Shown one piece after another: positions 1-8,333 of a DNA stretch of 64,000 nucleotides. Numbering within the stretch: the first letter of the stretch is position 1; every line of letters begins with the position of its first letter. Where the stretch lies: the NCBI GenBank assembly GCA_041905525.1, contig JAYRKY010000001.1:496001-560000 (forward strand), written 5' to 3'. The position numbers were made by a program, and so were the translations under genes. Below the pieces are notes generated by a model that worked only from the letters and a program-made list of their open reading frames with translations, was not told where the DNA came from and made no database searches. The DNA comes from SHVO01 sp041905525 (GTDB taxonomy: Bacteria; Pseudomonadota; Alphaproteobacteria; Rhodospirillales; Rhodospirillaceae).

Positions 1-387
1 TTCGCGGTGATGTTCCAGAGCGGTGTGCCGATTCTGCAGTGCCTGGAGACCGCGCAGCGTGTGGTCACGAACCGGTGTCTGGAAGAGTCCATGAAGACCG
101 TTCGCCAGCAGGTCCAAAATGGCGAGCCGTTGTCGCTCGCCATGCGCAACTCGGGGCAGTTCCCCAGCCTTGTTTGCCGCATGGTTAAAATCGGCGAGGA
201 CAGCGGGAACCTTGGGGGCGTGATGGATAACGTGACCGGTTTCTATGATAAAGACGTCGACGAGGCCATCGACGGCATGATCGGGATGATCGAGCCGGCC
301 ATGACCGTAGTGTCGGGCGTGATCATGGGCTGGATTGTCATCGGGGTCATGGGCCCCATCTACGATAGTATCTCCAGCTTGAGCTGA
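1..387 (+). CDS. Type IV pilus / type II secretion inner-membrane platform protein (PilC/GspF), C-terminal part
   Basis: The frame is open from the first base, so the 5' part lies outside the window and 128 residues are visible. They match the second cytoplasmic domain and last membrane segment of the GspF/PilC platform family: a conserved Gly-Val-Pro turn near the start, a helical domain with a Gly-Glu-x-Ser-Gly motif around residue 66, then a C-terminal hydrophobic helix after a Glu-Pro pair (about residues 98-122). In this family the protein sits in the inner membrane and couples the cytoplasmic ATPase to pilin assembly. The next four genes follow on the same strand with almost no gaps, which supports one pilus/secretion operon. 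PilC is preferred over GspF because pilT and pilU lie nearby. Confidence 0.9.
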   Translation, partial: FAVMFQSGVPILQCLETAQRVVTNRCLEESMKTVRQQVQNGEPLSLAMRNSGQFPSLVCRMVKIGEDSGNLGGVMDNVTGFYDKDVDEAIDGMIGMIEPAMTVVSGVIMGWIVIGVMGPIYDSISSLS

Positions 388-395
388 GTGGGGCC

Positions 396-1976
396 ATGGC
401 AAAAGGCGAATTCGTTCTCAGCATTGGTGACGACAATGTCGTCCTCACGCGCTTCCTAGGCGGCAAGGTGGAGAACGCGTGGCTCGGCTCGCCTGACCCG
501 GCCATGGCGCAAGAGGAACTGGGTGAGGCGCTCGCAACCGATCCGAAGGCGCGTATCTCCGTCATCTTCGATACCCTCGATCAATCCTTCAAAGAAGAAG
601 AATTGCCGAAGGTGAGTGTTCTCGATCGCCGAAAGGTCCTGGCCCGCCACATCAACATGGCCTTCCCAGGCCAAAACCTGCGAGGGGCGCGTCTTGTCAC
701 GCAGACCCCCAAGAAAACACTCGTCTATGAATTGGCCTCGGTTCCCCTTGATGGACGCGTGCCAGGTTGGATCGATTTTGTTCAGAGCTTGCCCAATGAA
801 AAGGGCGGCTACTTTACCCTCGCCGGCGAAAATGCCGATATCACGCGCGCCCTAGCGCCGAAAGATGCGGTTGCACCGGAAGGCGGCGGTAATCATTGGC
901 GTCATTTTATCGGAATCAACGTGACGGGTGGACTCCGGCAGATCATTGAGAAAAATGATCGCCTTAGTTTGACGCGCTTGACGCAGGCGCCTCCAGCCGA
1001 GACGCCGCCGGATGAGTTTGCCGACATGATCATCCGCGACTTCAAGGCGACCATTACATACATCCGGCGCTTGGGCTACCAGGTCGGCGAACCGCTCGAT
1101 GTCGTCGTAATCACGTCAGGCGCCAACAAGAATGCCTTGGAGGAAATAACGTGGGACGGGGCACGATCGGTCACCGTCTACACGCCGCATGAAGCCGGGC
1201 TGATGCTCGGCCTCGGGTCTCTCGGTCGTGAAGACCAAGCCTACTGCGACGTTCTACACGCCGCGTGGTTTTCCTCCAAAGGCAAGCCGACTTTGCCTCT
1301 CACGCGATCTCTCGCGTTGGGAGACACCAAGGACGACCTGCGCGAAATCTCTTATCTTGCCGCGCCGTATGCCGCCGCCGTCGCGGTAGCTGCTGTTGTC
1401 GGATGGGGCGCTTGGACCGGGTACGAACTTTACGACTATTCAGGCCGAAATGAACTTGCTCAGCGACAACTTGCCCAGCTGACCGCTCAGCTTCAGGAAA
1501 AAAACAGCAAGTTAAGTGGCTTTCCATATACCGCTGGCCAAGTCCGTAACGTGTTGGAGGTCGAAGGTTCGCTCGACGCCGGCAAGACCGACCTGGGACC
1601 CATATTCAAGAAAGTGGCATCCTCACTGGATGGCGATGCGGTCGTCCTGAGCATACAAATCACCAACGGCTTGGTGGTGAGAACGGCTCCAAATTCACCG
1701 AAGCCCCCACCTCTCGCGGCCGATATCAAACTGCGATTGGATAGTGTCATCGCTACGGCCGACGAGGCCGTACAAACCACGCGAAGATTGCAGCAACGGT
1801 TGGCGGCGAATTTCGCGCCTGACTTCAAGGTCACGCTCACGAGAGAACCCGTAGCGGCCCAGGCAAAAGAGACCCTCTCCGGCGGGGTGGGCGCTAATGA
1901 TTCGGAGGTTAACGTTTCTGAAGTCACGGCGGAGCAGTTCTTTGCCGATTTCCGGGTTGAAAAGGCTGCGCCATGA
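396..1976 (+). CDS. PilM/PilN- or GspL-like inner-membrane pilus assembly protein
   Basis: A 526-residue protein starting 8 bases after the platform gene. The first ~310 residues look like a soluble cytoplasmic domain. A single strongly hydrophobic Ala/Val-rich segment lies at about residues 319-345, followed by a short Gln/Leu-rich coiled coil (about 350-370) and a ~150-residue periplasmic part. This architecture (actin-like cytoplasmic domain, one membrane helix, coiled coil, ferredoxin-like periplasmic domain) is that of GspL, or of PilM fused to PilN. I infer the role from architecture and position; I see no clear actin-family ATP motif. It overlaps the next gene by ATGA, suggesting translational coupling. 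Confidence 0.6.
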   Translation: MAKGEFVLSIGDDNVVLTRFLGGKVENAWLGSPDPAMAQEELGEALATDPKARISVIFDTLDQSFKEEELPKVSVLDRRKVLARHINMAFPGQNLRGARLVTQTPKKTLVYELASVPLDGRVPGWIDFVQSLPNEKGGYFTLAGENADITRALAPKDAVAPEGGGNHWRHFIGINVTGGLRQIIEKNDRLSLTRLTQAPPAETPPDEFADMIIRDFKATITYIRRLGYQVGEPLDVVVITSGANKNALEEITWDGARSVTVYTPHEAGLMLGLGSLGREDQAYCDVLHAAWFSSKGKPTLPLTRSLALGDTKDDLREISYLAAPYAAAVAVAAVVGWGAWTGYELYDYSGRNELAQRQLAQLTAQLQEKNSKLSGFPYTAGQVRNVLEVEGSLDAGKTDLGPIFKKVASSLDGDAVVLSIQITNGLVVRTAPNSPKPPPLAADIKLRLDSVIATADEAVQTTRRLQQRLAANFAPDFKVTLTREPVAAQAKETLSGGVGANDSEVNVSEVTAEQFFADFRVEKAAP

Positions 1977-2626
1977 AGCGGATTCTCTCTCTCATCCCGC
2001 GCAATGTTCTCGTCTCGATCTTCGTTCTTCTAGGGTCCGCGCTTGCGTTCTTGATCTTGCTCTTGACGCTCGCGACCGCCAGAGACGATGCAATCGCTCA
2101 GAACACCCAATTGAATGCGCAGGTCCAGCAAACCATTGCCGCGATAAGCACTGCGGAGAACGATAGTGCGTATGTGGCCGAAAATGGGGCAACTTATGAG
2201 GCCCTCCTGAAAAGTGATCGTCTCATTCCTCATACGCGGCGGACAGCGATCGTACGCATGCAGGAGGCGGCGCGAAACCACGGGCTAAGTGCGGTGCAGT
2301 GGACCTTCAATGCTGTCGCTGATTCAGCGCCGGGCGCGGCGCTGGCGCAGCCGAAGACGGCCGCCTATCGCCTTTCCGTGGAAGAGATCGGCTTGAAGGT
2401 CGGTGCGCCGTTCGACGGACCGATCTATTCATTTGTTGCTGATATCACAAATGCATTTCCCGGCTCGATCGTCGTTGAGGCTCTCTCCCTAGCGCGCGCG
2501 CCAGGCCTTACTGACGCTGCACTGCGATCGGTTAGCGCCGGCCGAGACTCGGGGCTTGTGGCCGGCGAATTGAAGCTCATCTGGCGAACGGCGCAGGCGC
2601 AAGAGTCGGAGGAGAAGAGCAAATGA
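1973..2626 (+). CDS. PilO/GspM-like bitopic membrane protein
   Basis: A 217-residue protein whose ATG overlaps the previous stop (ATGA). It has a short basic N-terminus, one membrane helix (about residues 8-36), a helical coiled-coil stretch (about 40-60) and a C-terminal globular periplasmic region with a predicted alpha/beta pattern. Size, topology and position directly after a PilN/GspL-like gene fit PilO/GspM, which dimerises with PilN/GspL in the inner-membrane alignment complex. Sequence identity to named PilO families is not obvious by eye, so the assignment rests on topology and synteny. Confidence 0.55.
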   Translation: MKRILSLIPRNVLVSIFVLLGSALAFLILLLTLATARDDAIAQNTQLNAQVQQTIAAISTAENDSAYVAENGATYEALLKSDRLIPHTRRTAIVRMQEAARNHGLSAVQWTFNAVADSAPGAALAQPKTAAYRLSVEEIGLKVGAPFDGPIYSFVADITNAFPGSIVVEALSLARAPGLTDAALRSVSAGRDSGLVAGELKLIWRTAQAQESEEKSK

Positions 2627-3090
2627 GGCCCGCCATCGCGCTGTTCGTCTCCGCTGCTGCAGCACTGATCATATCATCTACACTGGCGGCCCAGGTCGAA
2701 AAGGCTTCCGCCCCGACGGCTCCGGCGACATCTGACGTGCCTGATACCCTGATGTTTACGATCGATGAGCTCAACGAGATACAGGGGCGGATCGGTATGG
2801 GCGAAGAAGAGGTCCAAGGCGCGGGAACGCGGCGCGCACCGATCGAAGACGCTACTCTATATCTTTCGACTATCCTTTATTACGGTCCAGACGATTGGAC
2901 CGCATGGATCAACGATGTGCCGATCGGCCCTCGTCAGGAGATTAAGTCGTTCGAAGTGACGGGCATCACGCCAAGCTATGTTGAACTGCTTGTTCCGTTA
3001 AGTGCGCAAGGCATGAGGCCGGTTCGTTTGTCGCCAAATCAGACTTTCATCGCAAAGTCGGGCGCCGTCGTGGAAGGCAAATGGAAATAG
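2623..3090 (+). CDS. Small secreted pilus-operon protein, possibly PilP/GspC-like
   Basis: A 155-residue protein with a cleavable-looking signal peptide (residues 1-22, ending Ala-Ala-Gln), an Ala/Pro/Thr-rich linker and a C-terminal domain (about 75-155) rich in beta strands. That domain ends in a segment resembling the small beta domains (homology region) of PilP/GspC: Leu-Ser-Pro-Asn-Gln followed by a hydrophobic strand. PilP normally follows PilO and links the inner-membrane complex to the secretin, which matches the order here. It overlaps the gene before by 4 bases and the next by 10. No secretin gene is visible in the window. Confidence 0.5.
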   Translation: MRPAIALFVSAAAALIISSTLAAQVEKASAPTAPATSDVPDTLMFTIDELNEIQGRIGMGEEEVQGAGTRRAPIEDATLYLSTILYYGPDDWTAWINDVPIGPRQEIKSFEVTGITPSYVELLVPLSAQGMRPVRLSPNQTFIAKSGAVVEGKWK

Positions 3091-3824
3091 TAGCTGAGGC
3101 GCCGCACCCTCTTGAAGTTATCGACGTATCGACGGGTTACGGCAAGAAGCAGGTCCTCACCTCAGTTTCCTTCGCCGTGGAACCTTCCGAGGTTTTTGGC
3201 TTGATCGGCTTGAATGGGGCCGGAAAGACCACGCTTATTCGCTCCATACTTGGACTTCGCGCGGCAAAGGGGCGTATCTCCATTTTCTCGGAGCCCGCTT
3301 CCGCACATCAGGCTAGGCGCCACCTCATTTATCTGCCCGAGAAATTCCAGCCATCCTCGCAGTTACTCGGCTGGGAGTATTTGTCGATACTGCTTTCCTA
3401 TTTTGGTCAGAAGCTCGACCGGGAGCGCGGCCGCAGCATTGCATCGGCACTTGACCTCGACCCCTCTGCACTCGATCGCCGCGTTAGGACCTACTCGAAA
3501 GGGATGGGACAGAAGCTGGGTTTGGTTGGCACCTTCCTGGTGCAGACGCCCCTCATGATTCTTGATGAACCGATGAGCGGATTGGATCCGCGTGCGCGCG
3601 CACTCCTGAAGGATCGACTCATTCAAACCAAGCGCGAGGGGCGATCAATATTTTTCAGCTCGCATATTCTTTCGGATATCGCTGAAATCTGTGACCGCAT
3701 CGGTGTCCTGCACGGCGGCCGAATCATATTTCTCGGTCGACCCGATGCGTTGGTGACGAGGCACAACGCCTCATCTCTTGAGCGCGCTTTCCTCGCTGCG
3801 ATCGACGATGTTGACCGAGCTTAG
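3081..3824 (+). CDS. ABC transporter ATP-binding protein in the pilus operon
   Basis: A 247-residue nucleotide-binding domain. Walker A GLNGAGKTT is near residues 42-50, the signature is degenerate (YSKGMGQKLGL, near 138, in place of LSGGQ), Walker B LMILDEP near 157 with a following D-loop SGLDPRA, and the switch His in SSHILSD near 193. This type (the family of CcmA-like ATPases) powers two-protein exporters, yet no permease gene lies on either side within the window. It overlaps the previous gene by 10 bases, so it is the last gene of the pilus operon. ABC ATPases of this type are known in the pil cluster of Myxococcus (pilGHI). Only 2 bases separate its stop from the convergent pilU stop. 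Confidence 0.85.
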   Translation: MEIVAEAPHPLEVIDVSTGYGKKQVLTSVSFAVEPSEVFGLIGLNGAGKTTLIRSILGLRAAKGRISIFSEPASAHQARRHLIYLPEKFQPSSQLLGWEYLSILLSYFGQKLDRERGRSIASALDLDPSALDRRVRTYSKGMGQKLGLVGTFLVQTPLMILDEPMSGLDPRARALLKDRLIQTKREGRSIFFSSHILSDIAEICDRIGVLHGGRIIFLGRPDALVTRHNASSLERAFLAAIDDVDRA

Positions 3825-3826
3825 CC

Positions 3827-4957
3827 CTATCCGAGTTGTAGTTTAGACGTATCCATGTCCTTGAGACCGCCCTTGCCGGTTCCCGAGATCTGATCCTGCT
3901 TGATCTTGATCTTCAGGTCGCCGGCGTTGTCCGCCTCGGCCAAGGCAGTCTCTTCGCTGATTTGTCCGGCCTTGAACAAGGCGAGCAGCGCGCCGTCGAA
4001 TGTTTGCATGCCGAGGTGCTGATTTTCATCCATGATCTTTTTGATGTCCTTTACATCACCGCGGGCAATCAGATCTTTGATGTAGCCTTGGTTCAACATG
4101 ATTTCGATCGCCGCAGTGCGACCGCCGCCAATTTTCGGAACCAGTCGTTGCGAAATGATCCCGCGCAGGTTGAGCGAAAGGTTCAGCAGGATTTGGTGAT
4201 GCATCTCATTTGGGAACATGTTCACAACACGCTCAATCGCCTGGTTGGCATTGTTGGCGTGTAATGTCGCCATCGCGAGGTGACCGGTCTCGGCGATATT
4301 GAGGGCATGTTCCATCGTCTTCATATCGCGAATTTCCCCGATAAGGATCAAATCGGGGTGTTGGCGCAGCGTATTCTTGAGGGCGGCATCGAAGGAATCG
4401 GTGTCAACGCCGACCTCGCGCTGCGTCACGATGCACTTTTTATGTTCGTGGACGAATTCCACGGGGTCTTCGATTGTTATGATATGGCCCGGAGCGCTTT
4501 CATTCCGGTGACCAATCATCGCGGCAAGAGATGTCGATTTGCCCGATCCCGTACCACCAACCATGAAGATCAGGCCGCGTTTCTCCATCACCATGTCGCC
4601 CAAAAGCGTTGGCAGTTTCAAATCCGCAAGTGAAGGAATTTTTGAGCGGATGATGCGGGCTACCAGACCCGGCATCCCGCGCTGCTTGAAAAGATTTAGA
4701 CGGAAACGGCCAACACCCTCCATGACGGTTGCCATGTTGAACTCGCCGGTCGTCTCGAATTCCTTGTACTGCTTCTCACCCATGAAAGACTTTATGATGC
4801 GGGTGATCTCGTCCGTCGTCAGAGGCTTGTCGCGCAGGTTCTTGAACCCGGTATCGCCCCGCCATGCCGGCGGAGCATCGACGGTCACGTACAGATCCGA
4901 TCCACCAGGACCGGCCAATTCCTTGAGCCAGCCTTCGAACTCGGCGTCCATTGCCAT
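3827..4957 (-). CDS. pilU: Type IV pilus retraction ATPase PilU
   Basis: A 376-residue GspE/PilT-family hexameric ATPase. Walker A GGTGSGKST is at residues 134-142, followed by the Asp box IEDPVEFVH, Walker B LILIGEIRD and the His box GHLAMATLHAN. The C-terminus has GMQTFDGALLALFKAG and lacks the AIRNLIRE motif of PilT, which separates PilU from PilT. PilU assists PilT in retracting pilus fibres in the cytoplasm under the PilC platform. It is transcribed after pilT (54-base gap), so the two likely form one unit running against the assembly operon. Confidence 0.88.
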   Translation of the reverse strand: MAMDAEFEGWLKELAGPGGSDLYVTVDAPPAWRGDTGFKNLRDKPLTTDEITRIIKSFMGEKQYKEFETTGEFNMATVMEGVGRFRLNLFKQRGMPGLVARIIRSKIPSLADLKLPTLLGDMVMEKRGLIFMVGGTGSGKSTSLAAMIGHRNESAPGHIITIEDPVEFVHEHKKCIVTQREVGVDTDSFDAALKNTLRQHPDLILIGEIRDMKTMEHALNIAETGHLAMATLHANNANQAIERVVNMFPNEMHHQILLNLSLNLRGIISQRLVPKIGGGRTAAIEIMLNQGYIKDLIARGDVKDIKKIMDENQHLGMQTFDGALLALFKAGQISEETALAEADNAGDLKIKIKQDQISGTGKGGLKDMDTSKLQLG

Positions 4958-5011
4958 GGGAATACTCCGTGCGTTGCCCGGACCAGCCGCGGGCCCGTGT
5001 TTGGTCTGAAG

Positions 5012-6151
5012 TTAGAAAATCGAGCGCGATTTGCCGGCAGCGGGCTGTGCGGCCGCTTGTGGCGCCGGCTGTGGGGCCGCAGGCTTTGCCGGACTCGCCC
5101 CTTGATCCGAAGGCCCCGCGCTATCGCTGAGCTTGTTCATCATCGCCGATACCTCGCCGGGCTCGACCACGCCGGAGTCCACCAGCTTCCGCATAGCGTC
5201 TTCCATCGTCTGCATACCGTACCGCTGCCCCACCTGAATCATTGAGTAAATCTGGGGCACCTTGTTTTCACGGATGAGATTGCGGACAGCGGATGTGCCC
5301 ACCAGAATTTCGTGTGCAGCGGCACGGCCTCCGCCTTTTCGCTTGAGCAGCACCTGACTTATGACCGCCTGTAGCGACCCGGCAATCATGGCACGTACCA
5401 TCTCCTTCTCGCCGGCAGGGAAGACGTCGATGATGCGGTCTACGGTCTTAGCTGCTGAACTCGTATGGAGAGTGCCCATTACAAGGTGTCCTGTCTCCGC
5501 TGCGGTCAAAGCCAGCGATATTGTCTCGTGGTCACGCATTTCGCCAACGAGGATGACGTCTGGGTCTTCGCGCAGCGCGCTCTTAAGAGCGCGCGAAAAC
5601 GACTTTGTATGCCGACCGACTTCGCGATGGTTGATCAGCGCGCGTTTTTTGCCGTGGACGAATTCGACGGGGTCCTCAACGGTGAGGATATGGGTATCCA
5701 TTGTTTCGTTCATGTAATTGATCATCGCGGCGAGCGTCGTCGACTTCCCCGATCCCGTAGGGCCCGTGACGAGAACCAAGCCGCGCTCGAATTCCGCGAA
5801 CTGCTTGAAGATGTCGGGAGCGTTCAATTGTTCAAGCGAGGGAATTTTGGTCGGAATTTCGCGGAACGCAGCCGCTGGACCCGTTGTCGTGGTGTAAGCA
5901 TTCACGCGAAAGCGCGACTCCGTGCCGAACGCGACCGCAAAGTCGATTTCCTTTTCCTTTTCGTACTCGGCGCGTTGTTCCTCGGTCATTACCGAGTAAA
6001 GCATATCCTTTACGACATCCGCGGCTAAGTCCCCGGTCTTGATGGGACGTAGACTCCCGTCGATCCTCACCATTGGTTCTTTGCCACCAACGAGGTGCAA
6101 GTCGGAGGACTTGTTTTTCTGCGCAAAGGATAGAAGTTCCGTGATGTCCAT
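5012..6151 (-). CDS. pilT: Type IV pilus retraction ATPase PilT
   Basis: A 379-residue twitching-motility ATPase. The N-terminal PAS-like domain begins SDLHL; Walker A GPTGSGKST is at residues 130-138, followed by EDPVEFVH, GEMRDHET and GHLVMGTLHTS. The diagnostic C-terminal motif appears as AVRNLIRENK, and GMQTMEDAM follows. PilT disassembles the pilus and gives the retraction force. The last ~35 residues are an unusual Ala/Pro/Gln-rich tail that ordinary PilT proteins of about 345 residues lack. The gene lies upstream of pilU on the same strand and downstream of a transglycosylase gene and a prepilin gene. Confidence 0.9.
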   Translation of the reverse strand: MDITELLSFAQKNKSSDLHLVGGKEPMVRIDGSLRPIKTGDLAADVVKDMLYSVMTEEQRAEYEKEKEIDFAVAFGTESRFRVNAYTTTTGPAAAFREIPTKIPSLEQLNAPDIFKQFAEFERGLVLVTGPTGSGKSTTLAAMINYMNETMDTHILTVEDPVEFVHGKKRALINHREVGRHTKSFSRALKSALREDPDVILVGEMRDHETISLALTAAETGHLVMGTLHTSSAAKTVDRIIDVFPAGEKEMVRAMIAGSLQAVISQVLLKRKGGGRAAAHEILVGTSAVRNLIRENKVPQIYSMIQVGQRYGMQTMEDAMRKLVDSGVVEPGEVSAMMNKLSDSAGPSDQGASPAKPAAPQPAPQAAAQPAAGKSRSIF

Positions 6152-6183
6152 TTTGTCCCCCGGTGAAGTCGCTAATCGTGAGA

Positions 6184-7359
6184 TTAAAGGCGCGCGCGTA
6201 GAAATTTCACGCGGTCGCGTACGCTGTCGAGTGAGACATCAACCAAAGAAGGTTGGCGCTGAAATAGGCTCAGAAACTGTTCATAAAACTGAACTGCCGC
6301 CGCGGGCCGGTTCAACTTATCCGCAAGTACGCCAGCATTTAGTTGATACGTCGGCACGCCTGGGGCGCGGTGCGCGGCGTCGGATGCGTAACTGAAAGCT
6401 GCGTTCGTGTCGCCCTGGGTGGTCGCGATTTCGGCGAGGGCTGCATAGAGGTCGGGTTCAGAAACGCCGGCCTTCAGGATTGACTCGAGAGCATCTCTCG
6501 CACTCGCAGGGTCTTTCGCACTTGCCTTATGAATCGCCTTTGCGAGAATATTTTGATTGCTCGGCTCTATTGCGAGATAACGCGCGTACGCCTGCATGGC
6601 CTCCGTCTCACGGCCCAATTCCTCATAACTCATTGCCACGCCGAGAAGGCCGATCCGGTCTTTCGGGTTGGCGTCGACGATTGCTTGGTACTTATCCAAA
6701 GCCGCGTCATATTTTCCGGCGGCAAAATCCCTGATCGCGCGGTGATAGGGTGTGTCGGTGTCCTCGGCCATGACCGCGCTCATGACCACGCGGCGTGCCT
6801 CGCTATTCCACAGAGCTAGCACTCTTTCACGGTACTGCTCTCGCCGACCGTCTTCGGCGGAATGATATCGCTCGACCGCTTTAGGCCATGTGCCTTGTAG
6901 TCCGTGGAGTTCGCTTAGGAACTTGGCGCCATAGGCAACGTTTGTCGCAGGATCGAAAGCGTCCTCGATCGTTTGGAATGCATCTGGGTGGTAGCGCAGG
7001 TTGATTTGCATACAGCCTACGTCGATCGACCGCTGGCCGCTGTCGAGTAGCTTTCGGACTGCGGCGACCGCTTCGTCTTTCGTTTCGAAAAACTGCCCCC
7101 GGCCGCCTACGTTGATTGTCCAAGGCCACGCGACTAGGCTGTTGTTTTCTCCGACAGGACGGCCTGCTTCAGCCATTGAGACGGCTGTTAGGAGGCCGGA
7201 CGGAATTCGCAGACCTCGTTCATAGGTTTGCAGGTACCGTAAGCATTGCAGTTCGTTGGAAATATCCTCGTCCTGCGCCACTGCGTTGCTTGTACCAAAA
7301 ACGGCGAGCAGAGAAACGAGACAAAAAGCGAGTCTGTTGAGATTCATAAATCGCATCAT
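6184..7359 (-). CDS. Lytic transglycosylase-like protein with TPR tail
   Basis: The chosen ATG (residues MMRFMNL) lies 7 bases after the prepilin stop and starts a signal peptide ending Ala-Val-Ala-Gln; a longer frame to 7434 would overlap the prepilin and has no such start. Residues ~35-170 form an SLT-type domain: a probable catalytic Glu in SMAEAG, then VGCMQINLRYHP and a C-terminal YHSA motif. Residues ~205-385 are TPR-like helical pairs. SLT-domain proteins cut peptidoglycan strands and are commonly coded beside pili or secretion systems to open the wall. Its place between the prepilin and pilT supports that job. The TPR fusion is less common. Confidence 0.8.
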   Translation of the reverse strand: MMRFMNLNRLAFCLVSLLAVFGTSNAVAQDEDISNELQCLRYLQTYERGLRIPSGLLTAVSMAEAGRPVGENNSLVAWPWTINVGGRGQFFETKDEAVAAVRKLLDSGQRSIDVGCMQINLRYHPDAFQTIEDAFDPATNVAYGAKFLSELHGLQGTWPKAVERYHSAEDGRREQYRERVLALWNSEARRVVMSAVMAEDTDTPYHRAIRDFAAGKYDAALDKYQAIVDANPKDRIGLLGVAMSYEELGRETEAMQAYARYLAIEPSNQNILAKAIHKASAKDPASARDALESILKAGVSEPDLYAALAEIATTQGDTNAAFSYASDAAHRAPGVPTYQLNAGVLADKLNRPAAAVQFYEQFLSLFQRQPSLVDVSLDSVRDRVKFLRARL

Positions 7360-7366
7360 TGCTCGC

Positions 7367-8134
7367 CTATGGATTTCCGCAGGAGCCGGAACCGCACTTC
7401 TGGATGAGCACCGGCTTTGAGCGCCAGCGTACAATGTCGTCGTAGTAGGCGGTATTTTCGACCGTTCGGATATCGTCTTGAATGAAGTTAGTAGAGCTTG
7501 TTACGGCATTTCGACCTTGCGGGTCGGTGTTCGCCGAACCGTGTGGATCCGCTTGGAGGTTTCCGGTGCTCGCCGCATAGGCGAACGCTCGATCCGGTCC
7601 GTGGCTAACAAGAACGTAGGCTGCGGCAGTGGTAACGGCAGATCCGGCCGGCGCATTCAAATCGCTCACCAGCAGGGTTCCCAGTGGTGAGTAATCAGAC
7701 CCATTGCGGTCCATGTTTCCATTGGTTGCTAGCCCGTTGGTAATTGCGTATGTGATTCGCATTCCCCAGGCATCGGTTGCATCCGCCTCAGGCAACCCGA
7801 GGGTGACCCAAGGAACGACGCCACGCGCATTGGTGCATGCCCCGGTTGAGCAACCATTGGCATCGAGAGGTTGCGGGAGTGCTTGTCCGACGTTGGCACC
7901 GCCCGTCGCCGTTGTTGCCGTAGCCGGGCAGGGCAAGCAGTTATGTTGAATTGAATAGACCAGCAGTGCGTCCTCGATGGCGTCCAACTTTGACTTCGTG
8001 TCGGACACTCGACTGCCTTGAAGAACTGGTGAGAGGGTCAAGAGCCCCCCCGACAGGATCAACCCAATCACCACCAGCACGATGGCCATTTCGATGAGGG
8101 TGAACCCTCTCGCCATGGCGCGCCAAAAGCTCAT
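7367..8134 (-). CDS. Type IV prepilin / pseudopilin-like protein
   Basis: A 255-residue protein with a class III (prepilin) signal: a short basic leader ending Arg-Gly, then FTLIEMAIVLVVIGLILSG, including the invariant Glu at +5. Prepilin peptidase would cut between Gly and Phe and the helix would pack in the fibre core. The rest is a large head with cysteine clusters (LPCPAT near 67-70, a C-x4-C pair near 100 and KCGSGSCGNP at the extreme C-terminus), suggesting disulphides. The start is supported by GGAGGGG 6 bases upstream. The length suits a minor pilin or adhesin-like pilin better than a small major pilin. Confidence 0.88.
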   Translation of the reverse strand: MSFWRAMARGFTLIEMAIVLVVIGLILSGGLLTLSPVLQGSRVSDTKSKLDAIEDALLVYSIQHNCLPCPATATTATGGANVGQALPQPLDANGCSTGACTNARGVVPWVTLGLPEADATDAWGMRITYAITNGLATNGNMDRNGSDYSPLGTLLVSDLNAPAGSAVTTAAAYVLVSHGPDRAFAYAASTGNLQADPHGSANTDPQGRNAVTSSTNFIQDDIRTVENTAYYDDIVRWRSKPVLIQKCGSGSCGNP

Positions 8135-8333
8135 GAAAAACCCCTCCGCGAGCCGGGGGCGCCGGTTCGCTCTATCCCCTGTGCCGCCCTTGCCGGGCAG
8201 CCCAACCTAAAGTACCTGATCCGCGGTTTCCGCGCACGCTTTAAGAGACCCCGCAGGCGGCTCCCAGTTATCCACAACCTGAGCAGGGCAATCAACATTT
8301 ATCATTATTCGACAATGGGTTATCATTCGTCCC
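8135..8333. promoter_or_regulatory. Divergent intergenic region between prepilin and methyltransferase genes
   Basis: This 199-base region separates divergent genes and must hold both promoters. It contains two copies of TTATCATT at 8299-8306 and 8320-8327, spaced 21 bases, about two helical turns, just upstream of the methyltransferase. No convincing sigma-70 hexamer pair was picked by eye. The repeat may be a regulator site or chance in the only AT-rich patch here. Confidence 0.35.
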
